Source: Melanocharis versteri (taxonomy: Eukaryota; Chordata; Aves; Passeriformes; Melanocharitidae). From it: a stretch of 64,000 nt of DNA. Numbering within the stretch: the first letter of the stretch is position 1; the number at the start of each line of letters is the position of its first letter. Below, piece by piece: positions 12,529 to 28,358 of the stretch. Under the pieces are notes generated by a model that saw nothing but the letters and a program-made list of their open reading frames with translations, did no database searches and was not told the DNA's origin. A program made the translations under genes and the position numbers. Location: contig VZTG01002339.1 of NCBI GenBank assembly GCA_013397845.1, positions 248,001 to 312,000 on the forward strand. The letters run 5' to 3'.

Positions 12529-15500
12529 TGTCCCACCCCATCTATGGCAATTCAAATGTCTATATTTATGGAGACAAACCTTCTCACTGTATATTAATCT
12601 CTTTTTATCACTATCTGTAACTTCCGCCTATTTGTCCTAAGTTTCTGAATGTCTTCTACCAGTCCTGATCTTTTATTGAATTTTTGGCAGGTGTCTAGGA
12701 CATCATAGATAATGACATCATAGAGGTTGTAACTGCTTATCCAGTTAGTGGGTTGTTTAAATATTGGAGTTTATAGAACAGCAGCATTATGCTGATTCAG
12801 AATAGCTGGCATTTAAGAGAAATGATCTTCTAGTATTGTTAGACCCTTGTAGAGCTCAGGTAAAAATATGCTCAGTGGATATAATCTAGATCTATAAGCT
12901 TGAGCTGAAAGTGCAATATACAATGCACTGTATATAGTACACATTGTACTGCAATATAATCCTTCAGTGTAGCACATGAGAATAACCTCAAAAGATGAAG
13001 AAAACAGACTAGTGTCCTATTTATTACATAGGACAAGTGTAATTGGGAACTATTGCCATCTATGGTTTCATGCCATCTACTGATGTAGTGTCAGAGACTA
13101 AAGTATGAAAGAAGGAAAGAGTACTCTGAATAATGAAATGCTATTTATAAGCGTGATTTCATTTTGTAAGGAAGATGTGTGGAAAAGACAAATAGTTTAG
13201 TTGTGACTCATAGTCAAAGAGATCATGACTGGAATCACAGGCAATTATCATTTCTGAGAAATTCACCCCTGAGTTTGGACAAAGTGTCAAGGACTCTTGA
13301 TTAGCAATCTGCCACCTTTATTATGCTGTAGAAGGCACAGGAAGCAAAGAGGGCAGTCAAATCAACCTTCATTAATCTTGTATGCTTAAGCTTACAGCTC
13401 TTGTATAAGTAGAAAATTAGGATAAATTACCAAGAGCCAGTGTTCTGCCAGAAAGAAAACAGTCTCAACTACTTTTGTTGGCATAAAACTTTGACAGTGT
13501 TTTAATCCATATTAACTGTCTATGCTATACCATAAGTTCATGTCCCTCAAGCAGATGGCACTCCAATTACTCATAGTTATAATAGACTTTTCCCCCATTT
13601 CAGAGAAAACTAATGTGAGCTAAATTTTAAGCAACAAAGCAAAATGTTAAAATTGCCTTCAGTTGGTGAGCTAACTGTGGAGGACTTCTAAATCCTTCTA
13701 CGTGTATCCTTGTGGAAACTCTTTAGGTCTCTTTTTATGGCCTATTGTTTCCCCATTATATCATCAGATATGCTTTCATTAAGCTTGAGGCAGATACATC
13801 AAGCTGCACAAATCACAGTCTCCCTCAGATACAATTCGATTTAGAACAAAAAAAGGAGGAAGATATTGTAACTCAAAATATCTTTCTTAACCAGAATATA
13901 TGTCTTAGAAAATCTCCAGTCATCAGACTTGAAAGCTGTTTTAAGCTTTTTTTCTTTAGCATGCTAAATGCTCACAGGTCTTAAGGAACAGTAGTAGGAA
14001 ACATTTTTGAAGTCAGGATCACCAAATTAAAATCTGAATTTGCACCTGTAAATCTTAAGGGAGGCAATATTAATTTCTGATGGCTATGCTCAGTATATCC
14101 TGTTAATAGTCTATGTGTTGGTTTCTTATGGACACCAAAACTCAGGTTTTGAGAACTCTCATGGTTATATTTTTTCATTACAAAATTAGTTTCTGAGATG
14201 CGATGATACATATAAATCTCTGACTGCTAAAGTAATAAGGCAGAAAACTGAAATGCAGGATTGGGGTTGAAGCAGGTCAACTGAACCAAAACAAATAGGA
14301 TCTGGTTCCACTGACATTTTGTGTAAGAGCTTAGAAGTGATGATGAATAAAGAAATATTAAAACCCTATGGTTTTCACTGATGAAGGTTGCTATAAGATA
14401 TAAAGGACTAAACAGTCTGTGCCATACTGGCACAACATCTAGGTACAGGTCATTTTCATGCAGAATCTCCTTTTTCTGGGTGGAAATGATTTATAAGGGG
14501 CAGGAGATTCCTTAAGGACAGGAAATATAAATTAAAAGTGCTGTTTTGGAATTTTTAAATCAATGCATTAAAAAAGAAAGCTTAAAAAAATGCATTTGAA
14601 AATGTCTGTGATTGAGAAGAAAATTATCCCACCTAATGTGTCAGCTTGTGCAAGTTCACCACAGAGACAGCCTACAGAGGTAAGGAGGTCTTTGAGTTGG
14701 TCTAAACCGCTGTGATAATCTGCTCACAGAGCAAAACTGTGCCAATACAAACAAGTTTTTCAGTTTGCAAGTCTTGTTAAAAAAATCTATGAAGCTGATT
14801 ATATAAAGCTTAACGTTAGCCCACAGCTACTGATCATAATGAATGCCATTAATTCACATCCTCTAACAACAGAAAGGAAGGATGTGTACGGCACATTGAT
14901 CTTCCCCGTGTTAACTTCTGCCACTTCTGTGCTAAACCACAGAGAAGTTCCATAACCCTTTCTGATTTATGACATAGAAAGCTCTAATTCAGACTTATCC
15001 ACTAGAAAATGGGCTAATTAACTTCCTTGTAGCCTTGAAGCACAGAGCTATTTTTTTTTTTTTTAGGAAAAAAATGTATACTTCTGCATTTAAAATTGTG
15101 TGACCATTTACATGATGTAAGTCACACTCTCATATCAGACCACTGAAGTGTCTACAATTAGTAATCTAGTTTCAGATAAGTCTGAATTGCTTTGCAAGAG
15201 TAACTAATCCCAATTTAAAAGGTATTTGATCAAATTCGAAATCAAAGCATTACATTTAAAGGCCAGATCTCAGCAAGCATAAATGAAGGCATGAAAACTT
15301 TTACAAGATGACCAGTGGAATCTTATTCTTAAGCACAGGCACCTGACACTGAAAATGCTTGATACTTTCTTCCCCTTTACCACACTGCCATTATTTTAAG
15401 CAGGGTCAACTTATCATTGAAGGTATTGCAGCAGTATTATACTTCTTAAAAATACCAAGAACGATCACTCATCTTGTTAATCTCTTTTCTTGCTAACATA

Positions 15501-18500
15501 ATAAGTAGCTATAGTACAACATGTTTAAGCACAGAAAAAAAGTAATTTAATCAACTCTGTGAATTTTATTCACTGAATGGTAGTGGATATGCCAGTCCTA
15601 TCATGTGTGTTTTTAATTGTCCTTTCCCTGTTTTTTTTTTTCTCTAGCGTACATGTTCTTCTAGTCTGGGTACTAGAGAGATACCAAGGTTACCTGGTAT
15701 TCTTAACACCAATAGCCATGTCATGTGCCATCTGGAAGGTCTTTTCCCCCTAAGTCTTGCAGAAATATCCAGATTTTTTTTTTCCCTCTGGTATGACCAA
15801 ATCTGGAAGTCAGTATTACAGTAAGTATAACCACTGCGCAATAACTGGGATTTCTTGCATGCTGCTTTTCCACTAAGTCATTTACAGGACTTTACAGTCT
15901 TACATACTCCCAGCAGGTTAACATTTTACCTTTTTGTTATTTTGAAGGCCACTTCAAGGAAGTTTGCCATGTCCTTTCAAATTCACTTTGGTTGATCAAA
16001 CATACCCTGGGAAAGACATAATAAAGTTTGAGGCTTTTTTAAAACTGTCCTGTTTTTTACTGCATGTCAAAGTTTATACTTCTGAGATTTCAAACACTGT
16101 GAAATGATCACTCATGATAGACACTCTTAACATTGTTAGAAGTAGGGACAGTGTATTTTCTTCAGTCGGATAGATTTTTCTAAGCAGCAGGTATGTTCTC
16201 TTGTTTCAGATAAAAAGTCCATTCTCTTCTGCTACTCACACCAAGAAAATTACAGTTGCTTATTCCGATACGATTACAGAAGGCTCAAATTCACTACATC
16301 CTTCAGAAGTGTTTTTCATTTTGTTTGCTATGACAATTTTCAAAATAAAGTTCTCCAACTTGACAGATAAGTTTTCATAGCACTTTGAGGTTTTGGGGTT
16401 TCTTTACAAACTATGTACACACATAGTGGTCAGATTTATCGTAGCTGCATAGATTCAAAATCAAAACGTTTTGAAAGTGTTTTCTCCAACCAGGGCATAT
16501 TACAGGATATCATTAAAATAAGTTATGGAACTATGTAATGGTGCATTTTGTCTAATGGTAGGGAATAATTAAGCTATAAATACATGTTTAGATTATATTA
16601 AGTGGCATATTTTCCAGTTGATGCACAGGAAATTAGCCTTAAAAGTCCTATTAGTGTTAAGTGGAAGCTGTATTACTAAATCTGTTTGCATCACTTTAAA
16701 GGTTTATCACTTATGTTAGAAGTAGTCATGAAATTCAGCAAGAAGAAAATTATACTTTTCCCACCATAGAGATGTCAGAGTCAAAAAAAACCCATTATCT
16801 GACAATATTCATCACATTAAAGCATAATTTATAACTTCTGCTACAATAATTCATATGTATTACTCTGTCAGGTGCAACATAACTCATCCTCCTAATTTGA
16901 AATAGACAGTAGATTGAAGCAACATGCTATCAACCACATAACAAAATACTAGAGCCAGCAGCTTCAGGATCCAAATCTGCTTCTTATTCCCACTTTTTTG
17001 AGATAGATTTAAGGAATCTTAACTTTATGCAATCAGAATGGATGGATACCAGGGTGGATACATCACTTTCTGTTTGCCTGTTGGCCTGTCAGAAATTACC
17101 ACAACTTTTGCAAAAATACCACCTGTGTAGAATAGAGATTGTCTGCCCAGAGCAGAGCCAAAATCACAAGCCTCTGCCAGGGAGCTTGCACAAGTCTGAC
17201 AGAGCATTTGTCTCTTTTGTCTAAACCATGATAAAAATCTTCATGGAGGATAATCTCAAGTCATCCAGTTATATAGCGTTTTTGTATGTACAGGCATGAG
17301 ATACAAGCATGGGATTTCAAAATCAAAATTAATGGAAAATGGGAAAAGAAGTAAATATATATTATACTAAAGCAGGTAAAAGTGATGCAAGAAAATGCAC
17401 ATATTTTATCATTCATGCCCTGAACAGTTCCTTTCTCTTGAAGAGGGACATCAAGAGATACAGGTTCCACATATGACAAGACTAATGTAATTATATATTT
17501 CTTACCAAAACAGTCATGCAAATGAGGCACCTATGCCTATGAAAAGAATTAAAATTAAAAGTCTAGTTTTAAATCTGTCTTTTACAAAATAATATTTAAA
17601 ATGCATAAATCAAAAACTTAATATATACAACATTGATACCATTAATAAACAGCCACGGCCCCCATTATTTATTGGAAAACAAATAAAACCACACAAACCC
17701 AAAACAAAATAAAATATATGTAGCAGTGTGTTCGAAGTTCAGATTTTTCTTTTTAAACCAGCTGAACACGTAGATCTATAATAAATTCCTAGTGCATAAG
17801 CTTGCTTTTAGATCACATTGGGGCTCTCAGCTGTAAGGATGAAAGTCAACAGAAACACAAGTTTTTATAATTATTCTCTTTAAAGAATACTGCACTTTTT
17901 AAAGAAAAAGACGTAAAAAAATATATTTCAAGGAGTATTTCTACTTCTTTTCGGTTGTTACAGTTTCTAGCTAGAAAAATGCAAGTTGAAGTTGTTAGCA
18001 ATTCATAAGTCTATGGAGTCTGCACAAGTCATTAATCTGAATGTCCCCTTGCTAACTCCCTGCTGTGCTGAGGAATGTTGACATGGGGTTTCCTATCTCT
18101 ACATCCTTTGCTATTCAAATACCTTGATACATTTTTCTGCAGTCTAGAAATTGTAGTAATGAAAAAAACCCTGGGATTGACTCCCATTCACCAGCACAGA
18201 CAGTCACAAAAAAAGAAAGAAAAGAATATCTCAATGCTCTGAAAGACAGTTAGTTCATTCTCATATTCTTTCCCTGATTGTATCCATTCAGCTCTAAATG
18301 CAACCTCAGTCATCTCCCACACCTCTTACGACAGAGCTACTCCAAGCTTTGTACCAAAATCATAACCAAGGCCTTTCTGATATCCATTGTTAGTGCTGCT
18401 TGTCAGCACCTTTGATGGATATACCCTTGGAGAGAAAAGCAAACATATGGGAAAGACAGGAATCATCTGCAACTCAGCACAGCACTGCTTGGTTACCAAC

Positions 18501-21251
18501 TCCTGCACCAGACCATTGAAAATGCTACCAAGACACACAGACTCAGAACAGTGCACTCAGAGATGCCACTCTGCATTCCTTCCAAAATAAACAACCCTCA
18601 TGTATATTAAAGTATCAATTAAAAGATGTGCAAAAGAAAAAATTGTGTTACATATTGCAGACTATCTTCCAGGAAAACAGGCAGTACTAATTTTAGCCCT
18701 ATATAGACAAGAATATATTTTATTACACATAAGTACAGTAGACTTAAACCAGCTGATGAATATTGATGTTCACTTATGAAAATTCATAGTTTACAGGGTG
18801 CATAGATAAAATAAGCACACACTTCTCCACTTGTTATCTCACCACAAAATCCATCCTTTCCAAGTTGTGCAGCACGGGAATTTCAAGCTTCAGGATTTGG
18901 CGTAAATGGACCTCGTAGATATTCCATCTTCTGAAACATCTCCTTCTGGAAAAGTATGTCCTGTGATAAACTGCACACAGCAAGATTTCCCATTTCTTAG
19001 GGCAGCCTCTATAAATGTAGAAAAAGTTTGTCTCCCCTTCAAGTAGAATGTTAGCACGTGAGAACGTATTTTGCCAGTTCCATTGTAACATTTCCTGGAT
19101 TTTCTACAACCCAAACCTTTAAAAGCAAGATTTAGTTCCATGTTTCCACTAAAAATTTGCTTAAGGGACTGAAAAAAATACTTATTCTTGAATAAATATT
19201 CTATTTACAAACTTGCCATTCTTCTTTGTGAAGAATTATTCAGACAGGCCAGGTATACAAACTGCCAGAATAAAATATCATGTATTTATTTTAAAAACAA
19301 GTTGAACAGTTAACACACTTCCTTCTTTTTAAAGCTAAGGAGAAGCTTACATTTAACAAGTAGATATGAAGCTTATAAAGCTTTAGGTTTGAAAAAGTGA
19401 TGGAGGATATATGTTTCTGGACCCTACCCTGGGAATTTAAAATGATGTACATTATCAAAAATGACGCTGCATACACTAATGTGAATAATATTTTTCTTTC
19501 CATAGCACACATAGTGTGTGACCAATCCCATAAATAAAACCACATTGCTGGTGATTTCTCATTCAAGGAGGCCTGCCCCATGTGAGATTTACTGAAAAAG
19601 ACAGACTTTAAAATTGATGGCATGCTGTGAAAATGTTAGTTTGTATGTCATGCATAGTGCTGTGCCAGTTGTGAATTTTGATTTTTCGTGCGATTTTGGC
19701 AGTTGTGAAATGTTCTGGCTCAACAACACTAAAGGCACAAAAGCCTACATTTATCTACATCATGGAGGAGGCAGAGCACACACCTTTACAATCGGCTCTG
19801 CTTCATAAGTGCTTCATCCACCTTCAATGAAATGAGTCTCAGCTGTAGGAGAACAACCCTCTGTGATGCAGCAGAAGACGACCTCATCTCCAGGATCTAA
19901 TGCTAAAAGCAACAGAAAAGGAAGGCACAATATTTTTATGTTGAAAGTAACCATTCAAAAAGGTTTGTGGATCGAAGGAAATCTTTCCACTCACAGCAAA
20001 GGACCATTCTGCTGGAGGAGATATTGTCAGAGTTCAGGCGGAAGCAACTCTATTACATGAAAAATAGTGCATTCAGTTTGAAGGATTTAAGCATTCAGAT
20101 TTTCAGAAAGTTTGAAATACCCCCTATTTCTGAGTCCTCAATATGTTTTAAAACCTCCATTCACTTTAGAAAAATTGGTTTCAGAATTGCTTCCAGCAAA
20201 AGAAAATTTTAAAAATTTAATAATTTTTAAAGCAAAATACATTTATTTTAGCAAATTCAATATAAATAAATGTTTTTTTCATTCAAGAAACTAACACTTT
20301 AAGCTTGTATCTATTTTACCTTTAATGAAGGTTTACATCTGACACTTTCTCCATGGGTTTGTTGGGATCTAGGACAGCACCATTTTCTTAAGAATCTCAC
20401 CCTTCACATTTTCTCAACTGCCTACATCAAAGTCCTTTTAAATTTAATTTGGATTAAATTTCTTTGTTTGCATGCTCTCAAAACATTCCAAATAGCTCTT
20501 TATTCCATATATATTAATTTTATGCCAAATTAAGAGAGGAACATAGAAAACTATCTCATATCTGATCTCATTTTCATGTCCACTGTGCATATCCCAGCTG
20601 TTTCTACATTTAATATTGGAGTGAGAATTAGCCATACAACCTGCCTCCCTACATATTTCTTCCCATGATGAAAAAGTCCAGTCATGTATCCCTGAAGAAA
20701 GATATGATGTGTTCAAAACCAGTGCTTCATATGCAGTCTTCATATTTAGGATTCTTGCGTTAGTTAAGCTGCAGCAAGGAACAGAACATCAAAATACAAG
20801 CTGAGGGGACTCCTTCATTCAGTCCTCTCTTGTCATAGGTAACTGTATTATGTAGTCTTGCCGTAATAGTTTCCTCTTAATTCTAAATGCTACAAAATAA
20901 CACAGTATCTAAATACATGCCCGTAAATGCCTTGCTGCTGGGAAATTGTGGGCAGTCAAATACAAAAAAAACCCCAGCAACAAAACAACAAATACAGGAA
21001 GACATTTGGTTTGTTAATGAGGTATAACATACTTATTTCTTGGACTAGAAATACTTTAAGTTTCATTAGAATGTTTTGATATTATTCGAGAATTACAATT
21101 TAAGTGATTTGTCACACTGAGCAATTTTGTAAAATACTTGTAAGATAACTAGGATCATAGAAATAGTGCAAGTATAAGTGTAATAGGTATTTAATTATGG
21201 ACTTAAAACATAATGCATTGAGAAGCATTCATCAATTAGATGCTTTGAATC

Positions 21252-21277
21252 AAAAAGAGGTTTAAAAAAGAGGTTTA
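21252..21277. repeat. 13-bp perfect tandem duplication
   Basis: The unit AAAAAGAGGTTTA occurs twice in direct succession with no mismatch. Confidence 0.9.
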
Positions 21278-24200
21278 AGCAGCTTTATTGACAAGATGTC
21301 ACCTTTTACATGTGTTGGCTTACTTGTTTTCCTGTATCAAGAAGGTTGTGAGTATTTAAGAAGAAACAGATAGCTATCAAAACTTTGGTTCTCTGACCTC
21401 TGCCACATTATTGTGCTGCTTACCAAAATGAGACAAAATAAAAATTAAAACCCCATCACCTGAAATGTGGTGATTAGGAAGCTCCCTTTGCTACAGTTAC
21501 AGATATTTTTACCAAACTGCAATGACATTCTCTGACAGAGAAAGATTTATGAGTTCCCTTGTACATGGACTTCCCACAGTGTTGTCCATAACATATTCAG
21601 CACTAGGTCTCTGCCAATGACTAATTCTTGACAGAACATGTCAAATAGTAAACACCAAACCAAGCTATTTTCTAGATTATCTAACCAATTTATTTTCCAG
21701 AATTTTCAGCCAAAATCACTTTTAATTGAAAACATGCAGGTATTTTAACTAGCTTTATAAATGAAAGTGTCAAAACTTTTCCTGACTTCCTCATTTTCCT
21801 CATTTTTCACACCTTTAGTAATGAGAGACTATTTAATCTGATATCAAAGACAGATTAACTCAGAGCAGCAGATCAAAACCACATCAATACAATGGCCAGG
21901 GTGTAGGTCTGTGATCACCAAGTTATGACCCACAGGCAGTAGCTTGCCCACCAGATCCTCTCAGGTTGCTCATTTCTCCCACTTTCCACAACTATGTCTT
22001 CTCATAGGCTGACTGGAAAAGGAATGCCTGATGTTACTTGCAGCATGCCATTAGAGTGGAAAAACTGGAGATCACTATTTGAAGCATGACATTTCATTCA
22101 AGTTACTAAAGCAGCAAAACCTAGATAATGTTAATTCAGTATTTTTTCATCACCCAGTAAATCTTGCAGCAACAAATTAAGGGCTGTTACTTAAATATTT
22201 GATTTAATGTGTCTTGGAGAACATATTGAAGTTCTGGCTTTGTTACTCTTGTAGTTAAAAACATTTTTGCTACCAAAAATAGAAACCAAATAATCAAATC
22301 TCAGTTGGTTCCTGTACATGTCTATTTCCAGCAATTTGTATTGCATTAGTAATACATTAAAATTCTCCACAAGCACGATCAATTCTGAAGTTAGTTAAAT
22401 ACTAAGCTTTTCCTCATTATAATGCCATTAAGGATGGAAGTGTCCCTTGATGTGATTAATGGACTCATGCAGAAATTTGTGCTAAGTACTGGTCCATCGC
22501 TGGTACTTGCTTCTTTGGAGGCATCTACCTTGTATCTTTCTAGGATCTCTTCCTAAACAGGCAGGATACCTTCACCTGGCTCCAGTATCTTGTAACCTCT
22601 GCAGCTGGGAAAATTGGGCACTGAACGGCCTGGCACTTTGCTGAAAGCTTTGAATTATTATTTAGCAAAGTTATCCTACTAATAGGACAGCAAATCTACT
22701 GACTTCTGTGGTGCATGTGGGAGGAAACTGTTCAGTTAGGGGGAAGAAAGTATTTCTTTGCCTTGATTGACTGAGATCAAGGTGACTGTGCTGCTGCCGA
22801 AACCTAGACAATGGCCACGGTGATGTACCTTAAAGAGCTTTACAGTGAAGGTCATAGGAACATTGCTTCTCTTTTAGTACTCTACTTTTGTCTTAAAGTA
22901 CCTCTGCATCGCTTCTTTCCTCCTTATGCAGTGTGATTCTCTGTTGATTTTCAGCTTGCCATTTTTTCAAACTGACTTTTGTAGACTTTCTTTTCTTGAG
23001 GTTACTTATTTTCTTCTGCATTCTCAAGAGGTCTGTTATGGCAGGAAAACAGACTCCAAAATGTGCATTTCACATTGACAGCAAGGTACGAGAGGGTTTT
23101 CCAAAAATACTTCTCTGGTGAAGTCTCACTGGCTCTAGTAGGAGCAGGATTGACACTTTGCCCTTTAGAAAATTCTACATAATTGCAACTGCCATTGCAA
23201 ACTTGAACCCTTACTGTTACAACCATAGAATATATCTGCAATGTTTGGAATTCCACTGAGTCTGTGGGTGCTGAAAGGGGCCACCATCAGAAGCAATCCT
23301 CTAATTACCAAGACACCCTTTCTTCAGCCAGCAGAGTTTATGCACTCACAGCCTGATGCCTCCCACTCAGATGCAGCTGCTTTCATTTGTTTTGCTTATG
23401 CTTATGAAGAATTCTGAGTGTTTAATATTTTAGCAGGATTTTGAAATGGATTTGTGAAAGGAAGAGCAAAGAAAGTTTTGTGGCAATGCACTTACAAGTA
23501 AATACTCACATGCTAGTTCTGGTTTTCAGGAAGGGTTTTCTTTTGTCACTATGCTGAAGATCCATGATTGATTCTCATTCTCCTCCAAAGTAGCCCTCAA
23601 AGTATTCTCAGTATTAGCATTAAGAAATGCCCAGTATAGGTTAGAAAAGCTAAGAACTGAATGATAAGAATGGTAATCATCATAGCAGTTTAATCAATAC
23701 TGAGGTTATTAGTATTTTGCCTCTGTCAAAACTGCAAAAAAAGGGGAAATAATACAGACTGTAGGAATACTTTTCTTCAGTTTGTGGTATACAAGGCTTG
23801 CTAGAAATGTGGCCTCATTTTAGAAGGCACACCTGACATTTCCTAAAGGCAAAATTAAATGGGTCAGAGAAAAATCATCTTGCAACATTTTGATGCCATG
23901 AGGATTTAAAATTACTGCTAAAGTGTGTCTCCTATCTATGATGAGAACAAAAACCTAGAGGTTGGTCATTTTGGCAATATTCAGGGCCTCGATTTGAACA
24001 AGAAAATAATAGAAAATCTGAAAATAATGAACTTTTCATCTTTTCCCTCATGTATCTCAGTGACTTTCTTCCATCTTACACTCCAGGAAATCAAGTTATG
24101 GTAACTGCTGGTTTTCCTGTGTCTCAAGTACATTTCAGGCACAGTTTTACTGGGCAATCCCCTGTAAGATCTCTTATAATACTGTGCGATCACCCAAGTT

Positions 24201-27200
24201 TTTTGTTACAGCTTTGAATTTGCCAAGCTGGTGATTTTCTAAGAAAGAAAAAACCCCTTTCTATTGAATGATTATTTAAGACAAGATGATTTTTTCCCCA
24301 GTTTTTCAAAGTTACCTTTTCTTTTAAACCATTCTGAAAATTATTCTTCAAAAGCCTTCCACATGCCTTCCCTCTGAAGTGTCCTGCTCACTGTGATGTG
24401 TATTTCAGGAGCTTTATAGCTCCGGGCCTCTTCTGGATTGGGTATACATGCCAATAGTGAAGAAAATGTCACCTGTGCTAGCACTTCAAAAGTGTTCAAA
24501 CAAAATCTTTACTCAATTAATTGACTGGTAAGAAAAGCTCACGTTTAACAGTTTGAATCATTCAATAAGTAAATGTTTGCATAAAGATTAATGAATCTAT
24601 ATAGAGTTGAAACAATAAGTACAAATGTTAGCACTTTGCTCTGTTTCTAGTTACACTGAGGGTTTAATAGAACTACACAAGGTCTTAAATCAATTTCTTT
24701 TCAGAATTAATACATCTTCCTCTCTTCCTGCTCTCCTCCTTAGAACAAGCAGGCTGGACAACAATATCAGATCGTGCATGATCATTGCTGAGCCAGTGGC
24801 ATTCCCTTGAGCAGGAAAAAGGGTTTTTACCCACATTTAGAAATTTTAACTTTTGGAAATGAATGATTTTCATACTGAGCCACTCACCCGTCAGCTACCA
24901 CGATGTAACCTGAAAAAGAGGAAAGGAGGAAGCCCCACTGCTTCCTACTGACCACTGAGAGGGAAAGAAAGAGAGAAAAAGTGATGGAAAGGTGAGGGGA
25001 ACTACAGAATATGAGTGGAGACCTTTTTAAGTAACCAAGATTACAGTTGGATTGAAGTTGATTTTCCACTCTATCCTCCAAGCAAAGAGAAAGCCCTAAA
25101 CATGTAGAATATTTCAGATTGAAGGAACTTGTCTATCCACTGATTAGTACCTGTAGCACTCATACCAGTAACACCACTAGCATTGGTACCAATAATACCA
25201 ATAATTTTGTGCTTTGACATAATAAGAAATCTTCAGACACATGGCTTGTACACAGCCTGTGGAGCCCATTGAAATGGAGCATCCCTTGCTTCAATACAGC
25301 TGAGTGAAAAAAACTATGAAAACCTCCCCTCTATCATTAAAATTATGCCTTAGAAACCAGTGAAGAGTTTTCTGAATCTTCATTCTTTTGGATTACCTAG
25401 TTGACCTGGTAAAAAAATCCTTTGAGGAAAAATAAATTAGAACTTTTATTTTCCATTTCAAGCTGTGCTTGGATTTATTTTGCTTTCAAATAGTTTGAAT
25501 AAAAATATTTCTTTATCTCTTTTTCTTTTCTTTTATATACTAAGCATTTAATTTTTTTTTTTGAGGTAGGACTGAATGCAAACTGAGAAACAGACCAGAA
25601 TTTTGTATCTGTCAGTCAGATCTTACTGCACTTAGAAAGGATAGTGTGTCTCAGAAGAAAAGCCGAGGATCAAAATACTTTTAATTTACTAATTATTTGA
25701 AAAACTAGTTTAGCCAATTCATTTGTGATGAAGCATATTATAAACAAAGTGGCTGTGAACATACAGAGTGGAAAATATCACCATCATGAAAAAAAATTCT
25801 TGATGTATCCCTGCTTAGGGAGTGGTGAAAGTTTATCTCTGCTTTCTAACAATGAAGTCTTGTCATGAGGCAATCTCTTCCTCATGGAGCAGAGGAAATA
25901 AAAGGTAAGTAAAAATAAAAATATCTAGTAATAAAACAGGAAAAAGCAGCTTATATTAATATTTTCATACATAAAATTGTTAGTGGGTTTTGTACCTACA
26001 ATAATGGGACTGAGAAAAAGATCAGCAAATTATTTTTAATTAATGAGAATTAACCTCAAGGCATTCACAAAAATAAGAGATTGGTTGCTTTCCTGCATCA
26101 CCTATAGTATCTCAGACCAAAGCACATATCATGTAGAAATCTAGTTCAGGGCTAGAGGAAAGAAACACAGTGTGGGCTTGTCACAACATCTAGAGAAAAG
26201 CAAGGAGAACAGAGAAACAGAGGTAATTACCAGTGTAATAGGTATGCAGTATTATTACTAGTAGGGAGTTTGAGGCTATCAGCTTTTAATTGGCTTGATC
26301 CTAAATTCACTGAAGGCAATGAAAATATTTCCAGCTATTTCAGTGGGATTTGGAGTAGTTTTCAATATCTTATAACAGAGATGCGTTGCCAAAACAATTA
26401 TTTCTTTATTCCTCCTAGTAAGAGTTTTCTGAATAACCTTTAGTGGCAGTTAGTGCTTCTTAAGTTTCAGAGTTATTACTGAGGAAACAAATGTTTGCTG
26501 AATGTACTGCCTCAGAATATGGTCACTGAACAAATAACAAGAAGGGAAAGATTTGTAAAAAATAACCAGGAAAACGTCATGGACACCTTTCCATTCTAAT
26601 TATTGGAAATATTGTCGTTGCAATATTTATAATGCATTTTATTTATAAAATGCGTGCAAGGATGCATTATTTTAAAAGGCATTCTACACAAGAATATCAC
26701 TGGAGATAACCAGTTTTTTTTATCAGTATTAAATCTTTGCTCATGAAAAAAGACCTTTTTATTATATGCTTTGCGTAGGTATTGCACAGAGAAGCTGTAA
26801 AGAGACGTAGCAAGCACCTTTCTAGCCTCCACACAATCTCCACATTTCAAAGTAGCTGTATCTGAGCATCAGTTCTCCTTTGAGAGAGATTTCCTCCATC
26901 ACTGTTCTGAAGGCATGCGTTACTTATATGTTGCAAAAGGGAAACATATGGAGAAGCGAAGTGAGGAAGTACTTAGGAAAGCCTCAGTAGTAAAACAGAG
27001 AAAATAATAGCACAGTCTTAGCAGTAGCACTGTTGTTCTCATTATCATGAGGTATTTGTTCAAATACATATATGCATGTAATATATCGTGGAGCCTCTAA
27101 CATCTGTCATTTTGCACATGTAAAATCAAGCTCAGTTCTTGAAAAAACAGTTGCATGCAAATCTGCTTCTGTGGAGGTAAAAACCCCACACCAGTATCTA

Positions 27201-28134
27201 TTTCAAAATAACATCTGAGCAGAAAAAGGTGAATCTTCAATAATAAATGAAGCCAATTAATTTCTTGGAGCAGCTCAAAGCAACGGCCCAAATTCAAGGT
27301 CTTCTCACTACTACTTGATGATTTTTGTCCTCATATTAGGACAAAAGGAATCTTTTGCCCTCCATCAGCTACGACCTTCTTTTAAAGCTCTCCTCTGAGC
27401 AACAAGGTTCTCCTGACATTTATCTGTAAAGTTCTTTATCGTGCAAGAGAAAGCACAGAAACTTAAGTAGAGACCAATGTCATTTTGGCTGATGAATCTG
27501 TGATTTCAGCGCTCTGGAGCATCCACATGGTGACAAAGCCATGCTGCACAGAATAATTTAAAATTGAACAATTTGAATGATGTTTGCACCGGAAACCTAA
27601 TAAATAAGTATAATATTTATATTATAAAATATGACGTCCTTGGGCTGGACTGCCTGTGGCAGAAGTATAAATATTTAAAGGCAGAGAAGTGCTCTGGACA
27701 AAAAGCAGAGATAAAGAGTGCGTACAGATACACATGATGACATGTCTAGCATAAAATCTAACTAAAGGTCACTTTTGTTACATAGATTCATCTTTTCCTA
27801 TATCTGTTGAGACACTCAATAGAAAACCCAAAGAGAAGTTCTGAATGGAGTACCTATATAGTTCATGGGAAGCGAGAAAAAGGATGGTCCAAACAACATG
27901 ACATTTTATAGATTGCTCCCAAAGAATACCTCTGGTAATTCCTAGCTCTTAAACCAGAATGACAAAAAAATTTCCCCTAACTTTGAAAAGAAAATGTCAA
28001 TGTGAAATCTTCATTTTTACATTTGTATATGATTCAGTGGAAATTTTTGCTTTATCCCTTGGTTATGCCTCTGGTTCAGGCAATATCTCATTGTCTCACA
28101 CAATATTAATTAAAGATTTAATTTCATAAGCTTG

Positions 28135-28153
28135 TTCTCTCTCTCTCTTCTCT
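28135..28153. repeat. (CT)n-rich tract
   Basis: A short CT dinucleotide run with flanking TTCTCT variants. It is not coding. Confidence 0.8.
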
Positions 28154-28326
28154 ATCATATATATCTGTAAGGATTAATAAACAACAAGGGCACAACAAAT
28201 TGCTGTGCCATGCTCCAAGCACGGGAGAAACAGGCTGAGGGTGATGCTGTGTTTTCTGACCTAAGAACATTATCTTACTCAACAGGTGGATACTGAGTTT
28301 TATGGGATGAATTGAATCCCAGGAAT

Positions 28327-28358
28327 TGTGTATACATATGTGCGTATATATATACACA
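28327..28358. repeat. 32-bp alternating purine/pyrimidine tract with inverted ends
   Basis: Every step of this 32-base tract alternates pyrimidine and purine. Its ends, TGTGTATA and TATACACA, are perfect inverted repeats. Such tracts can in principle form Z-DNA or a hairpin. No gene lies nearby. Confidence 0.85.

Noticed and set aside
12228..12640. Lys- or Phe-rich open frames crossing the N gap
   Set aside because: They are translations of low-complexity A/T sequence and unknown bases.
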